A DNA stretch of 64,000 bases from Desulforhopalus sp. IMCC35007 (GCF_005116575.1 NZ_SWCN01000004.1:293965-357964); one strand, 5' to 3'; shown: positions 1 to 9,572, numbered from the stretch's first letter. Numbers and translations: made by a program. The notes: a model not told the origin generated them from the letters alone.

Positions 1-759
1 TCCGGTATACTGCGGCCACAATTCGGCGGATTTATAAGAAGAATATTCATTAAAAAAATCAAACGCAGTTGAGGGGAAATAAGTCAGGACAACTTACTGA
101 CATTACAGGATCTTTTTCAGCCCAGCTCCATGGCATTTTCAAGGTATACGAACAAAGAGATGAACACTCTTTACTTCATGCTCTATCAACAAATTCGGAC
201 AGCGCACCACTGGCAAGGTGCAAGATCGGCGGGAATATTACCAGAGAAGATCAGAGTCAACAACAAACGAATCGACGGCCACACAGAATCCGCCCTAACA
301 GCGCGATAAAAGCGGGGGATTTAAACTAAGACAGCTGCCAGCTAAAAAACAATCCATAGCTGTCGTCAAAAATAAGAAAACAACACACCGAAATTATTAC
401 AATCCTTACGGTGGAGTGCACCTCGAAGAGTTGTTCAGACTGAGGACTTCCGCCAGGAACACCTGGCTTTTCAGAATGGAGAACCTCACAAAGGTCTCCC
501 AGGCTTTGTCAGCTGTCTGTAGCAGCGTATTAAGAGGACGATTCCTCCATAATTATCAGGTATGGAAGGAAAACTTACTTCTTATTCTTTACCTTACAAG
601 CTTCTGCCTCAGGGCACTTTTTACAGCATTTATCTTTTTTTTTGTATTTACCACAGCACTTTTTTTTTTCTTTTCCCATATAACACCTCAATCAGTAAAG
701 CATTCTACCCAAGCAGCAGCTCCCGACATCTGCACGGAGCACCTTGCACCAAGTAGGAC
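1..759. other. Stretch without a supportable gene at the left edge
   Basis: No reading frame here resembles a protein I recognise. The first 72 bases are open in frame 1 up to a TGA at 70-72 and could be the last residues of a gene entering from the left, but 23 residues are too few to judge. The part from 600 to 690 holds long T runs and reads as non-coding. The region lies downstream of the ParA gene, which ends at 760 on the minus strand. Confidence 0.4.
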
Positions 760-1509
760 TCATGCTATTTTAGTTTTAATCTCGATGTCTTTCCACATCT
801 CCGCATAGGCGTCACCAATGGATTTTTTATTAGCGTAGGTTATCACCGGCGCTCTATGCACCCCCATTCGCTCGACCTCTGAGGAAAAAGGTATATATGG
901 TTTAAGTAAGCCCTTATATTTTTTTCGCAATATATGCATGCTCTCTTTATGCAATTTTTTGCTCAACTGAACCATGGAGAAAAAGGGCAAAAGCTTCTTG
1001 GTCTGGTAGCCATTGTCTTTAAAAAAGCTGTACAACTGCTCCAGGGTCCGGGAAGACAAGGTGGTGGGGATCACAGGGACGACTATTTTATCGGCCGTCT
1101 TAAAAACATTTTCAGAGAGCAGGGAGATATTGGGCGGGCAGTCGAGGATGATGACGTCATAGTCACTGTCGACAGCCTTAAGGGCCTTTTTAAGACGGGA
1201 CCTGCTGTTTTTCATCCGCGACAGGAAGATGTCAAAATCCTTAAAGGTCATGTTGGCCGGAACCAGATCAAGATTATCATAGTCGCTGGCCCTAATGGAA
1301 TCGACAAAACGTTCAACATCTTTGAAAAAAGCCCGATCTTTTAGTTTCCTGGACGGTTTTATACGAAAATAAAACCCTGAGGCTCCCTGAGGATCAAGGT
1401 CACAGAGCAGTGTTCGTTTGCCACTACGGGCACAGGCATAGGCAAGGTTGACAGAGGTCGCTGTTTTTCCTACCCCTCCCTTGTTACTGTAACAGGCAAT
1501 AATTTTCAT
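760..1509 (-). CDS. ParA/MinD-family ATPase linked to a CHAD protein
   Basis: A 249-residue P-loop ATPase of the ParA/Soj type. The amino end carries the deviant Walker A motif NKGGVGKTATS (about residues 9-19), followed by the switch-like DLDPQGASG and the Walker B-like segment DVIILDCPPN (about residues 114-123). Such ATPases form nucleotide-dependent gradients on the nucleoid or pole and position plasmids, chromosomes or protein and polymer cargo. Its ATG starts directly after the stop of the CHAD gene, and both follow a small ribbon-helix-helix gene, so the three form one operon divergent from ppk1. No ParB gene or parS-like repeat is visible next to it, which argues for a cargo other than DNA. 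The polyphosphate-granule cargo is my inference from the neighbours; the family call is secure. Confidence 0.9.
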   Translation of the reverse strand: MKIIACYSNKGGVGKTATSVNLAYACARSGKRTLLCDLDPQGASGFYFRIKPSRKLKDRAFFKDVERFVDSIRASDYDNLDLVPANMTFKDFDIFLSRMKNSRSRLKKALKAVDSDYDVIILDCPPNISLLSENVFKTADKIVVPVIPTTLSSRTLEQLYSFFKDNGYQTKKLLPFFSMVQLSKKLHKESMHILRKKYKGLLKPYIPFSSEVERMGVHRAPVITYANKKSIGDAYAEMWKDIEIKTKIA

Positions 1510-3036
1510 TTATTCCACCTCCGCAATCTCAAATAACTGTTTGAACAACAACCCTGTCTCTTCGCTGTTAAAACGGGAAAAATTATTCATCACCTGATTC
1601 CGCTCTTTTTTCTGCAAGCGAAAGAGCATGGCTGTCAATGCGCCAACAGCTTCTGAGATCTGGATTTCATTGCCTTTAAATTGTCCGAGGTCGTGATCCA
1701 GAATATGGCGAAGAAAGGCCTGCTGTACCGAGTAATCATTAAATTTACCCAAATTATCCTGCAGGTTTTTCAAGGTTTTAATCAATTTTTTGATACTCTC
1801 CTCGTCAAACAGGGGAGTAAAAAATTCCATCAGATACCGTAATTTTTTGCAGCTGATACGGAGATCGTGGACCACACTGTCGGGGGTGGTTCTTTCAATA
1901 CTGCAGGCGATTTTACACGCCTGGTTGTAGCGTTTCAGTACCAGGTGCGCAGCAAGGAGCTTGGATGGTAAAGCTCCTTTTGGTCCTGTCGGTATCTTGT
2001 CACTGGACTTGAAAAGGCTTGTCAGGGCAGCCACCCTTGCAGCATATTCTTCACTTTGGAGATCCTTCACAACCTTTTTCAGCTCTTTTTTTCTTTCTTT
2101 TGCCAGATATTCAAAGAGCAGCTCCAGGCCAGCCACCGATGGATCAGGCACCATTTTATAATAGTTTTCCTTTTCCATGAGATACACATCCAAATCCCGC
2201 AGACGGTTGGTGCTTTGCATTATCAGAGCAAAGTCAGCCTTCAGCTCGCTGGTTTTTTCCGGTTCATACACCCCTTTAAAAAGACTGAGTACAGAGCGGA
2301 CTTTACGAAAACTGACGCGGTAATCATGGAGAAATTCGGTGTCGTGGTCAGCAACAATTCCTGATTCATTACGCCGTGCAATCTGTATAAAAGCCCGGAT
2401 GATTACAGCGGCAGTTTCACTTGCAGGCGCCGTTGCATCGAGGGTCAGAACCGGTTTGTTTGTATACAACTCGCGTTTGATGCCAAGCTGCCGGTAGAAG
2501 GCAAAAACGTCTGTCAGCTCCTTGGCACCAGCGTTTTGAAGAAGTGACACAAGCTCCTCATAACCACTCTGATAGCCGCGAAGAGAGGTGGCAGAACCTA
2601 GGCATGTGATGGATTTTTTATGATGAACAACAAGACTGGAGTAGCGAGCCCGGGTTTTTCCCTCATCATCGAGCAGGGCTCCCCTGTCCCTATGAAATGT
2701 TACCTTGGCAACGGGTAAAAAGGCCCTCAGATCGGCGAGCCCTGAAAGAAGTTCCTTCACCAATCCTGCAGACAAATCTTTTGCAAACCGCCATTCTCCC
2801 GCGACCTCCTGTTCCAGAAACTCACCCGTTTTAAGATTCATGAGTACCAGTCTGCCTTCCAGACCAAGGAGTAAAAGAGACTGCGCCAAAGCGGCGTTGT
2901 CAAAGGTATCAAGAACTACTCCCTGAACCACCTCGCCTGTCTCTATCTGGATGTTATAATCTGTCTTTGCTGGAAGCAGTTTGTTGAGTTTTTTTTCAGA
3001 TACATCTGAATGAACAATATAGACAAATGACTCCAT
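1510..3036 (-). CDS. CYTH-like plus CHAD domain protein, probable polyphosphate-granule binder
   Basis: A 508-residue protein. The amino part (about 1-200) looks like a divergent CYTH/triphosphate-tunnel fold, with a VVLDTFDNAALAQ segment, but lacks an obvious ExExK signature. From about residue 205 a CHAD domain follows, with the two conserved basic helices HDYRVSFRKVR (237-247) and VHDLRISCKKLR (389-400). CHAD domains bind inorganic polyphosphate and target proteins to polyphosphate granules in other bacteria. The start at 3036 has a strong GGAGGTG ribosome site that overlaps the end of the upstream 51-aa gene, which indicates translational coupling. The gene sits between a ribbon-helix-helix protein and ParA and opposite ppk1, so a role as granule adaptor for ParA is plausible but inferred. 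Confidence 0.85.
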   Translation of the reverse strand: MESFVYIVHSDVSEKKLNKLLPAKTDYNIQIETGEVVQGVVLDTFDNAALAQSLLLLGLEGRLVLMNLKTGEFLEQEVAGEWRFAKDLSAGLVKELLSGLADLRAFLPVAKVTFHRDRGALLDDEGKTRARYSSLVVHHKKSITCLGSATSLRGYQSGYEELVSLLQNAGAKELTDVFAFYRQLGIKRELYTNKPVLTLDATAPASETAAVIIRAFIQIARRNESGIVADHDTEFLHDYRVSFRKVRSVLSLFKGVYEPEKTSELKADFALIMQSTNRLRDLDVYLMEKENYYKMVPDPSVAGLELLFEYLAKERKKELKKVVKDLQSEEYAARVAALTSLFKSSDKIPTGPKGALPSKLLAAHLVLKRYNQACKIACSIERTTPDSVVHDLRISCKKLRYLMEFFTPLFDEESIKKLIKTLKNLQDNLGKFNDYSVQQAFLRHILDHDLGQFKGNEIQISEAVGALTAMLFRLQKKERNQVMNNFSRFNSEETGLLFKQLFEIAEVE

Positions 3037-3042
3037 ATTGTT

Positions 3043-3198
3043 TCACCTCCTCGTAGTATGTTTTTCGATATAATCAATAACCAGCGCCTCAACTATCGAT
3101 TGAATGCTTGTCTCCTGCTCCACTGCGAGCAGTTTTAATTTCTTCAAGACTCTGGCGTCGAGCCTAAGAGTAGTGCTCTTTTTTTTCTCTTTTTCCAC
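3043..3198 (-). CDS. Small ribbon-helix-helix protein (51 aa)
   Basis: A GTG-initiated 51-residue reading frame preceded by a good GAGGTGG ribosome site five bases upstream. After a very basic start (MEKEKKKSTTLRLD) it has the beta strand and two helices of a ribbon-helix-helix fold, TTLRLDARVLKKLKLLA and SIQSIVEALVIDYI. The family comprises small dimeric DNA-binding proteins, among them ParG- and CopG-type partners and regulators of ParA systems. It ends seven bases before the CHAD gene and its tail provides that gene's ribosome site. It may autoregulate the operon, or act as nucleoid-binding partner of the ParA ATPase. The gene is short but codon pattern, ribosome site and context support it. 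Confidence 0.75.
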   Translation of the reverse strand: MEKEKKKSTTLRLDARVLKKLKLLAVEQETSIQSIVEALVIDYIEKHTTRR

Positions 3199-3569
3199 TG
3201 TATCCACCTCATGTAAAAATCCGGAAAACGAAAAAATTGTCGTAACTCCTCTTATTGCCTATCTGAGGCAAAAGTACGTTCAACATCTCCTGGGACTTGT
3301 TTTTTCAGAGATCTCTCCAATCTCCTTCTACCAAAAGCCCACTCCTTGTCTACTGTTTATCAGCACAGCCACCTGGCAGGGGAACACCTGCAGTATTGAC
3401 GTCATGTATTCATGAGCTGTTGATGCCATCAAATAAGTTACATTACTTTCTCAAATAGTAAACCACCTTTCCTGTATCTAACAAAATCCTAATATTTCTC
3501 TAATTTAACAGAGTTAACATTATAACTTTTGGTAAAAACCTGTTAAAATACAATCAATAGACGTGAAAT
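3199..3569. promoter_or_regulatory. Divergent control region between the RHH-CHAD-ParA operon and ppk1
   Basis: About 370 bases separate the divergent starts, so promoters for both directions must lie here. The half next to ppk1 (3430-3550) is strongly AT-rich, as expected for a promoter region. I found no convincing sigma-70 hexamer pair with correct spacing and no perfect long palindrome that could be named as the operator of the ribbon-helix-helix protein. Confidence 0.5.
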
Positions 3570-5831
3570 ATGAGCGACAAGACAAGCACTCCCCCAGAAA
3601 ATTTTACCCCACCCGCAGAACAAATGGCAGCGACTATGGACCCTAAAATACCCCTGAAAACTGATTCTCCTGATGTTCCGGCAAAGAGCTTTGACCTCAA
3701 GTCCCCTGAATGGTACCTCAACCGTGAGCTTACCTGGCTTGAATTTAACAAACGTGTATTGCACGAGGGACAAGATGACCGTAATCCACTTCTGGAACGG
3801 GTTTTTTTCCTGGCGGTTGTAGGCTCTAATTTAGACGAATTCTTTATGAAGCGGATTGGTGGACTCAAACAACAGGTCGGCGCAAGTGTAAAAAAACTCT
3901 CCATTGACGGACGCCTCCCTCAGGAGCAGATAGACATCTGCTACGACTCCGTTCGGGAGATTCTCGACCAGCAGCTCACCCTTGAGAAAGACCTTCAGCA
4001 GCTTCTGACAAAAGAAAAGATATTCATCAAACGTTACTCAGAACTGTCTCAGCGGGAGAAACACAGTATCGACGCCCATTTCGTCAATGAAATCTATCCG
4101 CTCTTAACACCCCAGGGGATGGATCCTGCCCATCCTTTTCCCTTTATTTCTAACCTCTCCATCAATCTTCTGGTGAGTTGCAGCTATCCAGACAATGATC
4201 ACAGCTACCTAAACCGTATTAAGATTCCCATTAGTTCAGAAATGCCTAGGTTTGTGAAAATTGGAAAATCCGACACATTTCTTCTTCTTGAAGATCTGGT
4301 CGCCAATAACCTCGAACTCCTTCTTCCTGGCATGGAAATAGAAACCTGCGCAACCTTTCGGGTTACACGAAATGCTATCACTGAAAGGCATGAGGAACAG
4401 GCAAACGACCTGCTTGGCATGATTGAAAGCGCTCTACGGGAAAGAAAATTTGCAGAAATTGTTCGTCTGGAAGTGGGTCCTAACATGCTTGATATCCACA
4501 AGGGCAAACTCGCCGCAGAGCTTGGAGTCGATGAGGATATGGATGTATTTGAGGTTGATGGTATTATCGGACTCCGTGATCTTTTCGAGATTTCTGCCAT
4601 TGACAGATCCGACCTTCATTTCACCCCGCATCATCCTATCGATAATGCTGAACTGCTGGGAGATGATCCTAATATTTTCCATACCATCCGGGAGCATGGT
4701 AGTATCCTGCTGCAGCACCCCTACGAGTCCTTTGAGACCTCGGTGGAAAGGTTTTTAAGAGAGGCCAGTAAGGACCCTAAAGTTCTCGCCATCAAAATGA
4801 CCCTGTACCGAACCGCCAAGGATTCTAAAATCATCAAATACCTCATTGAAGCGGCCCAGAACGGCAAACAGGTTGCCGTGGTCGTCGAGCTTATGGCACG
4901 TTTTGATGAGTCAGCCAACATCAGATGGGCGGGTTTTCTTGAAGAAGCAGGGATCCACGTAACCTATGGAGTTGTTGGGCTGAAAACCCATTCAAAACTC
5001 ATTTTTGTCATCCGAAAAGATTACAACGGGCTGCGCCGTTACGCCCATATCGGCACGGGAAACTACCATGCCGGTACCGCCAGAGCCTACGCGGACCTTG
5101 GACTACTCACCTGCAATCCCGACATAGGCGCAGATCTCACTGAGCTGTTTAATTATCTGACCAGTGGTTATACGCCAATGCGGCAGTACACGAAACTTCT
5201 GCCCTCCCCCAAACTCCTCAAAAAGGCCCTCTTAAATAAAATAGAACGGGAAATCACAAGCAACAAGGATAACAATCAGGGACTCATTCAATTTAAGACC
5301 AACGCCCTTGAAGACAGTGATATTGTAGAAGCACTGTATAAAGCATCACAGGCAGGCGTCCATGTCGACCTGATCGTCCGGGATACCTGCCGACTCCGTC
5401 CGGGCATCAAGGGTCTGTCCGAGAATATCCGAGTGATATCCATCGTCGGCAGATTCCTCGAACATACCCGTATTTTTTACTTTAAAAACAGAGGCAATGA
5501 AGAATATTTCATAGGTTCGGCTGACCTCATGAAACGAAATCTCGAGAGCAGGGTTGAGGTCTGTACCCCTGTTGAGCTGCCAAAAAACAAAAAACTCCTC
5601 CGTGAACTTCTGGACCTGCAACTCAACAATAAGCGGAATGTCTGGGAGATGAACGAAGATGGAGGATATACCCAGCTTCGCTCAAACAATAAAAATGACA
5701 GTGTCTGCGTCCATCGTTTTCTCATTGAAAGTGCAGAAAAACGGTCAGCTGCCGGAAGAAGGGCTTTAGCGAAGAAGAGAAGTAAAAAGAAATCAGCAAA
5801 CTCCTCTTCGGCAAAAAAACGAAATAAATAG
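3570..5831 (+). CDS. ppk1: Polyphosphate kinase 1
   Basis: PPK1 reversibly transfers the gamma phosphate of ATP to inorganic polyphosphate at the cytoplasmic side of the membrane. The 753-residue protein has the usual order: amino domain with PEWYLNRELTWLEFNKRVL near residue 50, head domain, and the two phospholipase-D-like catalytic domains. The autophosphorylated histidine lies in HIGTGNYHAG at about residue 493, and a second conserved block, IGSADLMKRNLESRVE, occurs near residue 650. The protein is longer than typical family members because of an amino extension of about 45 residues and a strongly basic tail of about 30 residues rich in Lys, Arg, Ala and Ser, which resembles histone-H1-like tails. 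It is transcribed away from the RHH-CHAD-ParA operon and followed after 21 bases by the next gene. Family assignment is firm; the role of the tail is unknown. Confidence 0.97.
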   Translation: MSDKTSTPPENFTPPAEQMAATMDPKIPLKTDSPDVPAKSFDLKSPEWYLNRELTWLEFNKRVLHEGQDDRNPLLERVFFLAVVGSNLDEFFMKRIGGLKQQVGASVKKLSIDGRLPQEQIDICYDSVREILDQQLTLEKDLQQLLTKEKIFIKRYSELSQREKHSIDAHFVNEIYPLLTPQGMDPAHPFPFISNLSINLLVSCSYPDNDHSYLNRIKIPISSEMPRFVKIGKSDTFLLLEDLVANNLELLLPGMEIETCATFRVTRNAITERHEEQANDLLGMIESALRERKFAEIVRLEVGPNMLDIHKGKLAAELGVDEDMDVFEVDGIIGLRDLFEISAIDRSDLHFTPHHPIDNAELLGDDPNIFHTIREHGSILLQHPYESFETSVERFLREASKDPKVLAIKMTLYRTAKDSKIIKYLIEAAQNGKQVAVVVELMARFDESANIRWAGFLEEAGIHVTYGVVGLKTHSKLIFVIRKDYNGLRRYAHIGTGNYHAGTARAYADLGLLTCNPDIGADLTELFNYLTSGYTPMRQYTKLLPSPKLLKKALLNKIEREITSNKDNNQGLIQFKTNALEDSDIVEALYKASQAGVHVDLIVRDTCRLRPGIKGLSENIRVISIVGRFLEHTRIFYFKNRGNEEYFIGSADLMKRNLESRVEVCTPVELPKNKKLLRELLDLQLNNKRNVWEMNEDGGYTQLRSNNKNDSVCVHRFLIESAEKRSAAGRRALAKKRSKKKSANSSSAKKRNK

Positions 5832-5852
5832 CTCAACCTGGCAGACCATTAC

Positions 5853-7286
5853 ATGCAAAATCAACCTGCAGACAATCTCTTCGAATACTATTCAAACTAT
5901 CCATGTACAGCAAGACAGCTGTACGATTGGCACAGCAGGTTTGGAGCCCTGGAACGGCTTCTACCTCCCTGGGAAAAAACGATCATAGTCTCCAGACAAG
6001 GTGGCATCGATCCAGGGGGACGGGTTGTACTGAAAATGCGTACAGGCCTGATCCCTTTCCACTACCACGCCCACCATATTGAAAACATTCCGGGCAAGAT
6101 GTTTCGTGATATCCAGGAAAAAGGCCCTTTTTCCAGCTGGTCCCACTCCCATTTTTTCACGGATACGGTAACCGGTTGTAAACTTTACGATAAAGTTGAA
6201 TACAGCCTGCCTTTTGGCAACTATCTGCCGAATTTCCTGCAAAACTATGTCCACAGAAGCCTGCAGCAGGTCTTTCACCACCGGGAAAACATCATCAGTG
6301 AGGACATCAAGGTTCATCTTCGCTGCAGCAGTAAACCGTTGAGAATCCTTGTTTCAGGAGCCAGTGGAGTTCTTGGCCGGGAACTCATTCCATTTCTTAC
6401 AACAGGTGGTCATCAGGTCTGGACGCTGGTGCGAAGAACTCCTGACTCCAGCAAAAACGAAATTTTCTGGGACCCGGAAAACAATATCCTGGACAGCTCC
6501 CAGCTCCCTGAAATCGACGCGGTAATTCATCTGGCGGGCGAATATATCGGCCTGTACCGCTGGTCCGAAGAAAAAAAACAGCGGGTCATTGACAGCAGGG
6601 TTAACGGTACGACTCTTATCAGCCGCCTCATCAGCTCTCTTGAGGTAAAACCCAAGGTTTTTCTTTGTGCTTCGGCGGTTGGTTACTATGGCAATACAGG
6701 GCACAAGGGTCTGAAAGAATGCCATCCACAGGGTAACGATTTTATATCCGAGGTTTGCGGGCGCTGGGAGGCCGCCGCCCAGGCCGCAATAGATGCAAAG
6801 ATCCGGACAGTTTTTTTACGGCTTGGGGTAGGACTCACCCCAAGAGGTGGTGCCCTGGAGCGAATCCTTCAAACCTCCCCTTTCGGTTTCATGCGGCGTT
6901 TGGGCTCAGGAAATCAATATCTCAGCTGGATCAGTACCGATGACATGATTTCAGCAATGCTCCACTGCCTTGCCTGTACCTCTCTGTCTGGTCCCGTCAA
7001 CATTGCAGCTCCCGAGCCTGTTACAAATAGAGAGTTCATGAGGACTCTGGCCAGGGTTGCCAGGCGCCCCCTGCTTGCGCCAATCCCAGCATCACTTTTA
7101 AAAATTGTATATGGACAGATGGCATCAGAAATTATCCTCTCTGGCTGTCATGTCTCAACCCGAAAACTTGAAGAATCCGGTTTTCAGTTCCGCCATCCAA
7201 ATCTGGAACTCGCCCTGAAAAAATTACTTGGCAAGGACGTTATTAACCGGCCACTATCACTTAATATGGAAAATTGCAGTGAATAA
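5853..7286 (+). CDS. SRPBCC domain fused to TIGR01777-type NAD-dependent epimerase
   Basis: A 477-residue two-domain protein. Residues 1-155 resemble an SRPBCC/START-like ligand-binding domain (FEYYSNYPCTARQLYDWH). The remainder is an atypical short-chain dehydrogenase of the YfcH/SDR39U1 group with the nucleotide-binding motif GASGVLGRE, the segment VIHLAGEYIG and a YYG site with the catalytic tyrosine in ASAVGYYGNTG. Substrate and reaction of this group are not established. It follows ppk1 closely, and its last codons overlap the next gene by eight bases, so the three probably share a transcript. Fusions of these two domains are common, so this architecture is normal. Confidence 0.85.
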   Translation: MQNQPADNLFEYYSNYPCTARQLYDWHSRFGALERLLPPWEKTIIVSRQGGIDPGGRVVLKMRTGLIPFHYHAHHIENIPGKMFRDIQEKGPFSSWSHSHFFTDTVTGCKLYDKVEYSLPFGNYLPNFLQNYVHRSLQQVFHHRENIISEDIKVHLRCSSKPLRILVSGASGVLGRELIPFLTTGGHQVWTLVRRTPDSSKNEIFWDPENNILDSSQLPEIDAVIHLAGEYIGLYRWSEEKKQRVIDSRVNGTTLISRLISSLEVKPKVFLCASAVGYYGNTGHKGLKECHPQGNDFISEVCGRWEAAAQAAIDAKIRTVFLRLGVGLTPRGGALERILQTSPFGFMRRLGSGNQYLSWISTDDMISAMLHCLACTSLSGPVNIAAPEPVTNREFMRTLARVARRPLLAPIPASLLKIVYGQMASEIILSGCHVSTRKLEESGFQFRHPNLELALKKLLGKDVINRPLSLNMENCSE

Positions 7287-8415
7287 AACATTTAAGGTCA
7301 CCTTGTGGTGTATCATGCTCGCAGCCCTTACCTGTGGCTTTCTTCATCATCTTATTCCACCCTCTGTGATGAATTTTGAGCGATTGCATATCTTCCTCTT
7401 CAACCTGGTAAGCGGTGGAACCCTGCTTGTCTATTTTACCGAAAATACCAGAAGCCTCAGCAGGCGGGGGCTTTTATTTTTGCTCCTTTCCCTCCTCTTT
7501 GCTTTCTGCGCCTTTATGGAGTGGTACCCGCCAACCCTGGCAATACCTCTGCTGCTATCGGCAATTATTGAATCGGTGCGGGTGGAACACTTTGGCAGTT
7601 GCATCCCCTACGCACTGTTTTCGAAAGAAGAATCCACCTCCCGAAAGTTTCACCAGGCCTCACTGCTCTGTCTTTCTTTAGGTTTGGTCATCTCAAGTCT
7701 GGCCATAGTAAACAGTCAATACACCCACTGGTTCAAACTGGAAAAACTGACCCTTGACACCTTTTTTCTCGGATTTTCCTTTCCTATCTCCCTTATTTCC
7801 ATGTCGGTCATTTTCGCCCTGATGAAAAGCAACGGTGGGCTGACCGCAAAGTATTTAAAAGAAATCTCATTTTGGATAATCAACCTGGGGGTTATCATCT
7901 TTTTTCTCTTTATCCTTGCCAACTGGTTTCTTCCCCAGGTTTTCATTGCGTCCCTGTTGTTTATTACCGTAAGCCTCATTCTTTATCTCTACTGGCGCCA
8001 GGGGATCAGGTTGCAGCAGAAGTCTTTTCTCACCTCCGGAATCCTTTTTCTGGTGATCACCTCGATTACTGGAATTATCTATATATTCATGGAATTTTCC
8101 AGCACCTATACCCACGAAGGAGCCTTACCCCTGCTCAGGATGCATGCCTTTACCGCTCTTTACGGCTGGAATCTCAGCGGTCTTGCAGTCATCAGCCGCC
8201 ATGGAGACTTCCCGATCAGACTGCACTCCCAAAAGGTGCTTTTGCTCCACTGGCTGACTGTACTCATTCTCTGCCCTCTGGGATTTTTCTATCCTCTTCC
8301 TGCAATTGGGGCAATCATCTGCTATGGATGGCTCCTTTACACCCTGCTGTTTAACCATGGTCAGGTGGATGCGGACATGATTTCCGCCGAAGATGAGGTA
8401 TTGCACGAAATTTAA
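7279..8415 (+). CDS. Polytopic integral membrane protein of unknown function
   Basis: I chose the GTG at 7279, which overlaps the stop of the preceding gene by eight bases; an in-frame TTG at 7228 would give a longer form with a poor start. The product has about 378 residues and some ten to twelve hydrophobic segments evenly spread along its length, with short loops and an acidic carboxyl end. The pattern loosely recalls NnrS-like or other haem/copper-related membrane proteins, but I see no diagnostic motif and do not assign a function. Context: last gene of the ppk1-epimerase group. Confidence 0.7.
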   Translation: MNKTFKVTLWCIMLAALTCGFLHHLIPPSVMNFERLHIFLFNLVSGGTLLVYFTENTRSLSRRGLLFLLLSLLFAFCAFMEWYPPTLAIPLLLSAIIESVRVEHFGSCIPYALFSKEESTSRKFHQASLLCLSLGLVISSLAIVNSQYTHWFKLEKLTLDTFFLGFSFPISLISMSVIFALMKSNGGLTAKYLKEISFWIINLGVIIFFLFILANWFLPQVFIASLLFITVSLILYLYWRQGIRLQQKSFLTSGILFLVITSITGIIYIFMEFSSTYTHEGALPLLRMHAFTALYGWNLSGLAVISRHGDFPIRLHSQKVLLLHWLTVLILCPLGFFYPLPAIGAIICYGWLLYTLLFNHGQVDADMISAEDEVLHEI

Positions 8416-8479
8416 GTGAGACCGCGCTTCTATAGCCCCAGAGTATTTTTATAATAGCGCAACACAAAGAGGATGATCC

Positions 8480-9541
8480 ATGCAGAACACAGACCCCAAA
8501 AAAAATATCCTCATCCTCGCCACAGGAGGGACAATTGTCTGCGCCGAGTCTGAACATGGCTTATCGCCCCACTACACGGTCGAAGACCTCATTCACTGTA
8601 TCCAACCCGTCAGCAAGCGTGTTTCTCTTTCGGGTAAGATGGTGATGAACATAGACAGTTCAAATATGACACCGCAGTACTGGCTGAATATCGCCCACGC
8701 CATCGAGGCAGAATATCAAAAGTTTGATGGCTTTGTTATCACCCATGGAACCGACACCATGGCCTACACAGCCGCTGCCCTGACCTATATTATTGAAGGA
8801 CTGAATAAGCCGATTATCATAACCGGTTCCCAATACTCATTGATGGACAATGAGACCGATGCAATTCAAAACCTCACCGATGCCATTCTCTTTGCAAAAG
8901 AAGAACTTGTCGGGGTCTTCATCGTTTTTGACGGCAAACTTATTAATGGCACCAGGGCAATTAAAACAAAAACAAAAAGCTATGATGCTTTTCATAGTGT
9001 CAACTATCCTCCCGTTGCGGCGATAAAACATAACCGAATCAGTTATAATCAATCCGTCTGCAGCCATTTTCAGAAACAACTGTCCAGCGCGCAGTCAACC
9101 ACCACTCCCCTCACTATTGCACCAAAAATTGAAGAAAAGATCTTTGTACTCAAGCTTTTTCCAGGCCTTGATCCGACCATTTTTGACTACCTGAAAGAAA
9201 AAATGAAAGGGGTGGTTATTGAGAGCTACGGAATTGGTGGTGTGTCATCTGAGGTCCTTGATATTGCGTCAAAGGTGCACGAACTGACGCAGGCAGGAGT
9301 TGCCGTTGTCCTCACGACCCAATGTTTACTTGAGGGGGTAAACCTGCAGATCTACGAGGTGGGAAGATCAATGCCACTTGACAAAATCATCTACGGCAAA
9401 GACATGAATACCGAGGCACTGGTTCCAAAACTCATGTGGGCTCTGGGGAAAACAAACGACCCCGCCGAGGTAAAGTCACTTGTGGAAACGTCGATCCGGG
9501 GAGATATGCTTGAAACCCCCGAACAATTCTATTTCTCATAA
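8480..9541 (+). CDS. ansA: Type I L-asparaginase
   Basis: Hydrolyses L-asparagine to aspartate and ammonia. The 353-residue protein shows both catalytic threonine signatures: ILATGGTI at the amino end and VITHGTDTMAYTA near residue 90, and the conserved GSQYSLMDNETDA loop near residue 115. No signal peptide is seen, so it should act in the cytoplasm. The ATG has an AAAGAGGATG ribosome site. It stands alone between a membrane protein and an accessory stretch. Length and motifs match the family. Confidence 0.93.
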   Translation: MQNTDPKKNILILATGGTIVCAESEHGLSPHYTVEDLIHCIQPVSKRVSLSGKMVMNIDSSNMTPQYWLNIAHAIEAEYQKFDGFVITHGTDTMAYTAAALTYIIEGLNKPIIITGSQYSLMDNETDAIQNLTDAILFAKEELVGVFIVFDGKLINGTRAIKTKTKSYDAFHSVNYPPVAAIKHNRISYNQSVCSHFQKQLSSAQSTTTPLTIAPKIEEKIFVLKLFPGLDPTIFDYLKEKMKGVVIESYGIGGVSSEVLDIASKVHELTQAGVAVVLTTQCLLEGVNLQIYEVGRSMPLDKIIYGKDMNTEALVPKLMWALGKTNDPAEVKSLVETSIRGDMLETPEQFYFS

Positions 9542-9572
9542 AAATCAGTGCGGTAGCCCTTCTCTTCCTATG

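Noticed and set aside
69..329. Open frame of 86 codons at the left edge
   Set aside because: No domain, TTG start and atypical composition; probably chance.
760..1509. Chromosomal Soj/ParA with a missing ParB
   Set aside because: No ParB gene or parS-like site is present, and the neighbours are CHAD and ppk1, so a non-DNA cargo is more likely; not excluded entirely.
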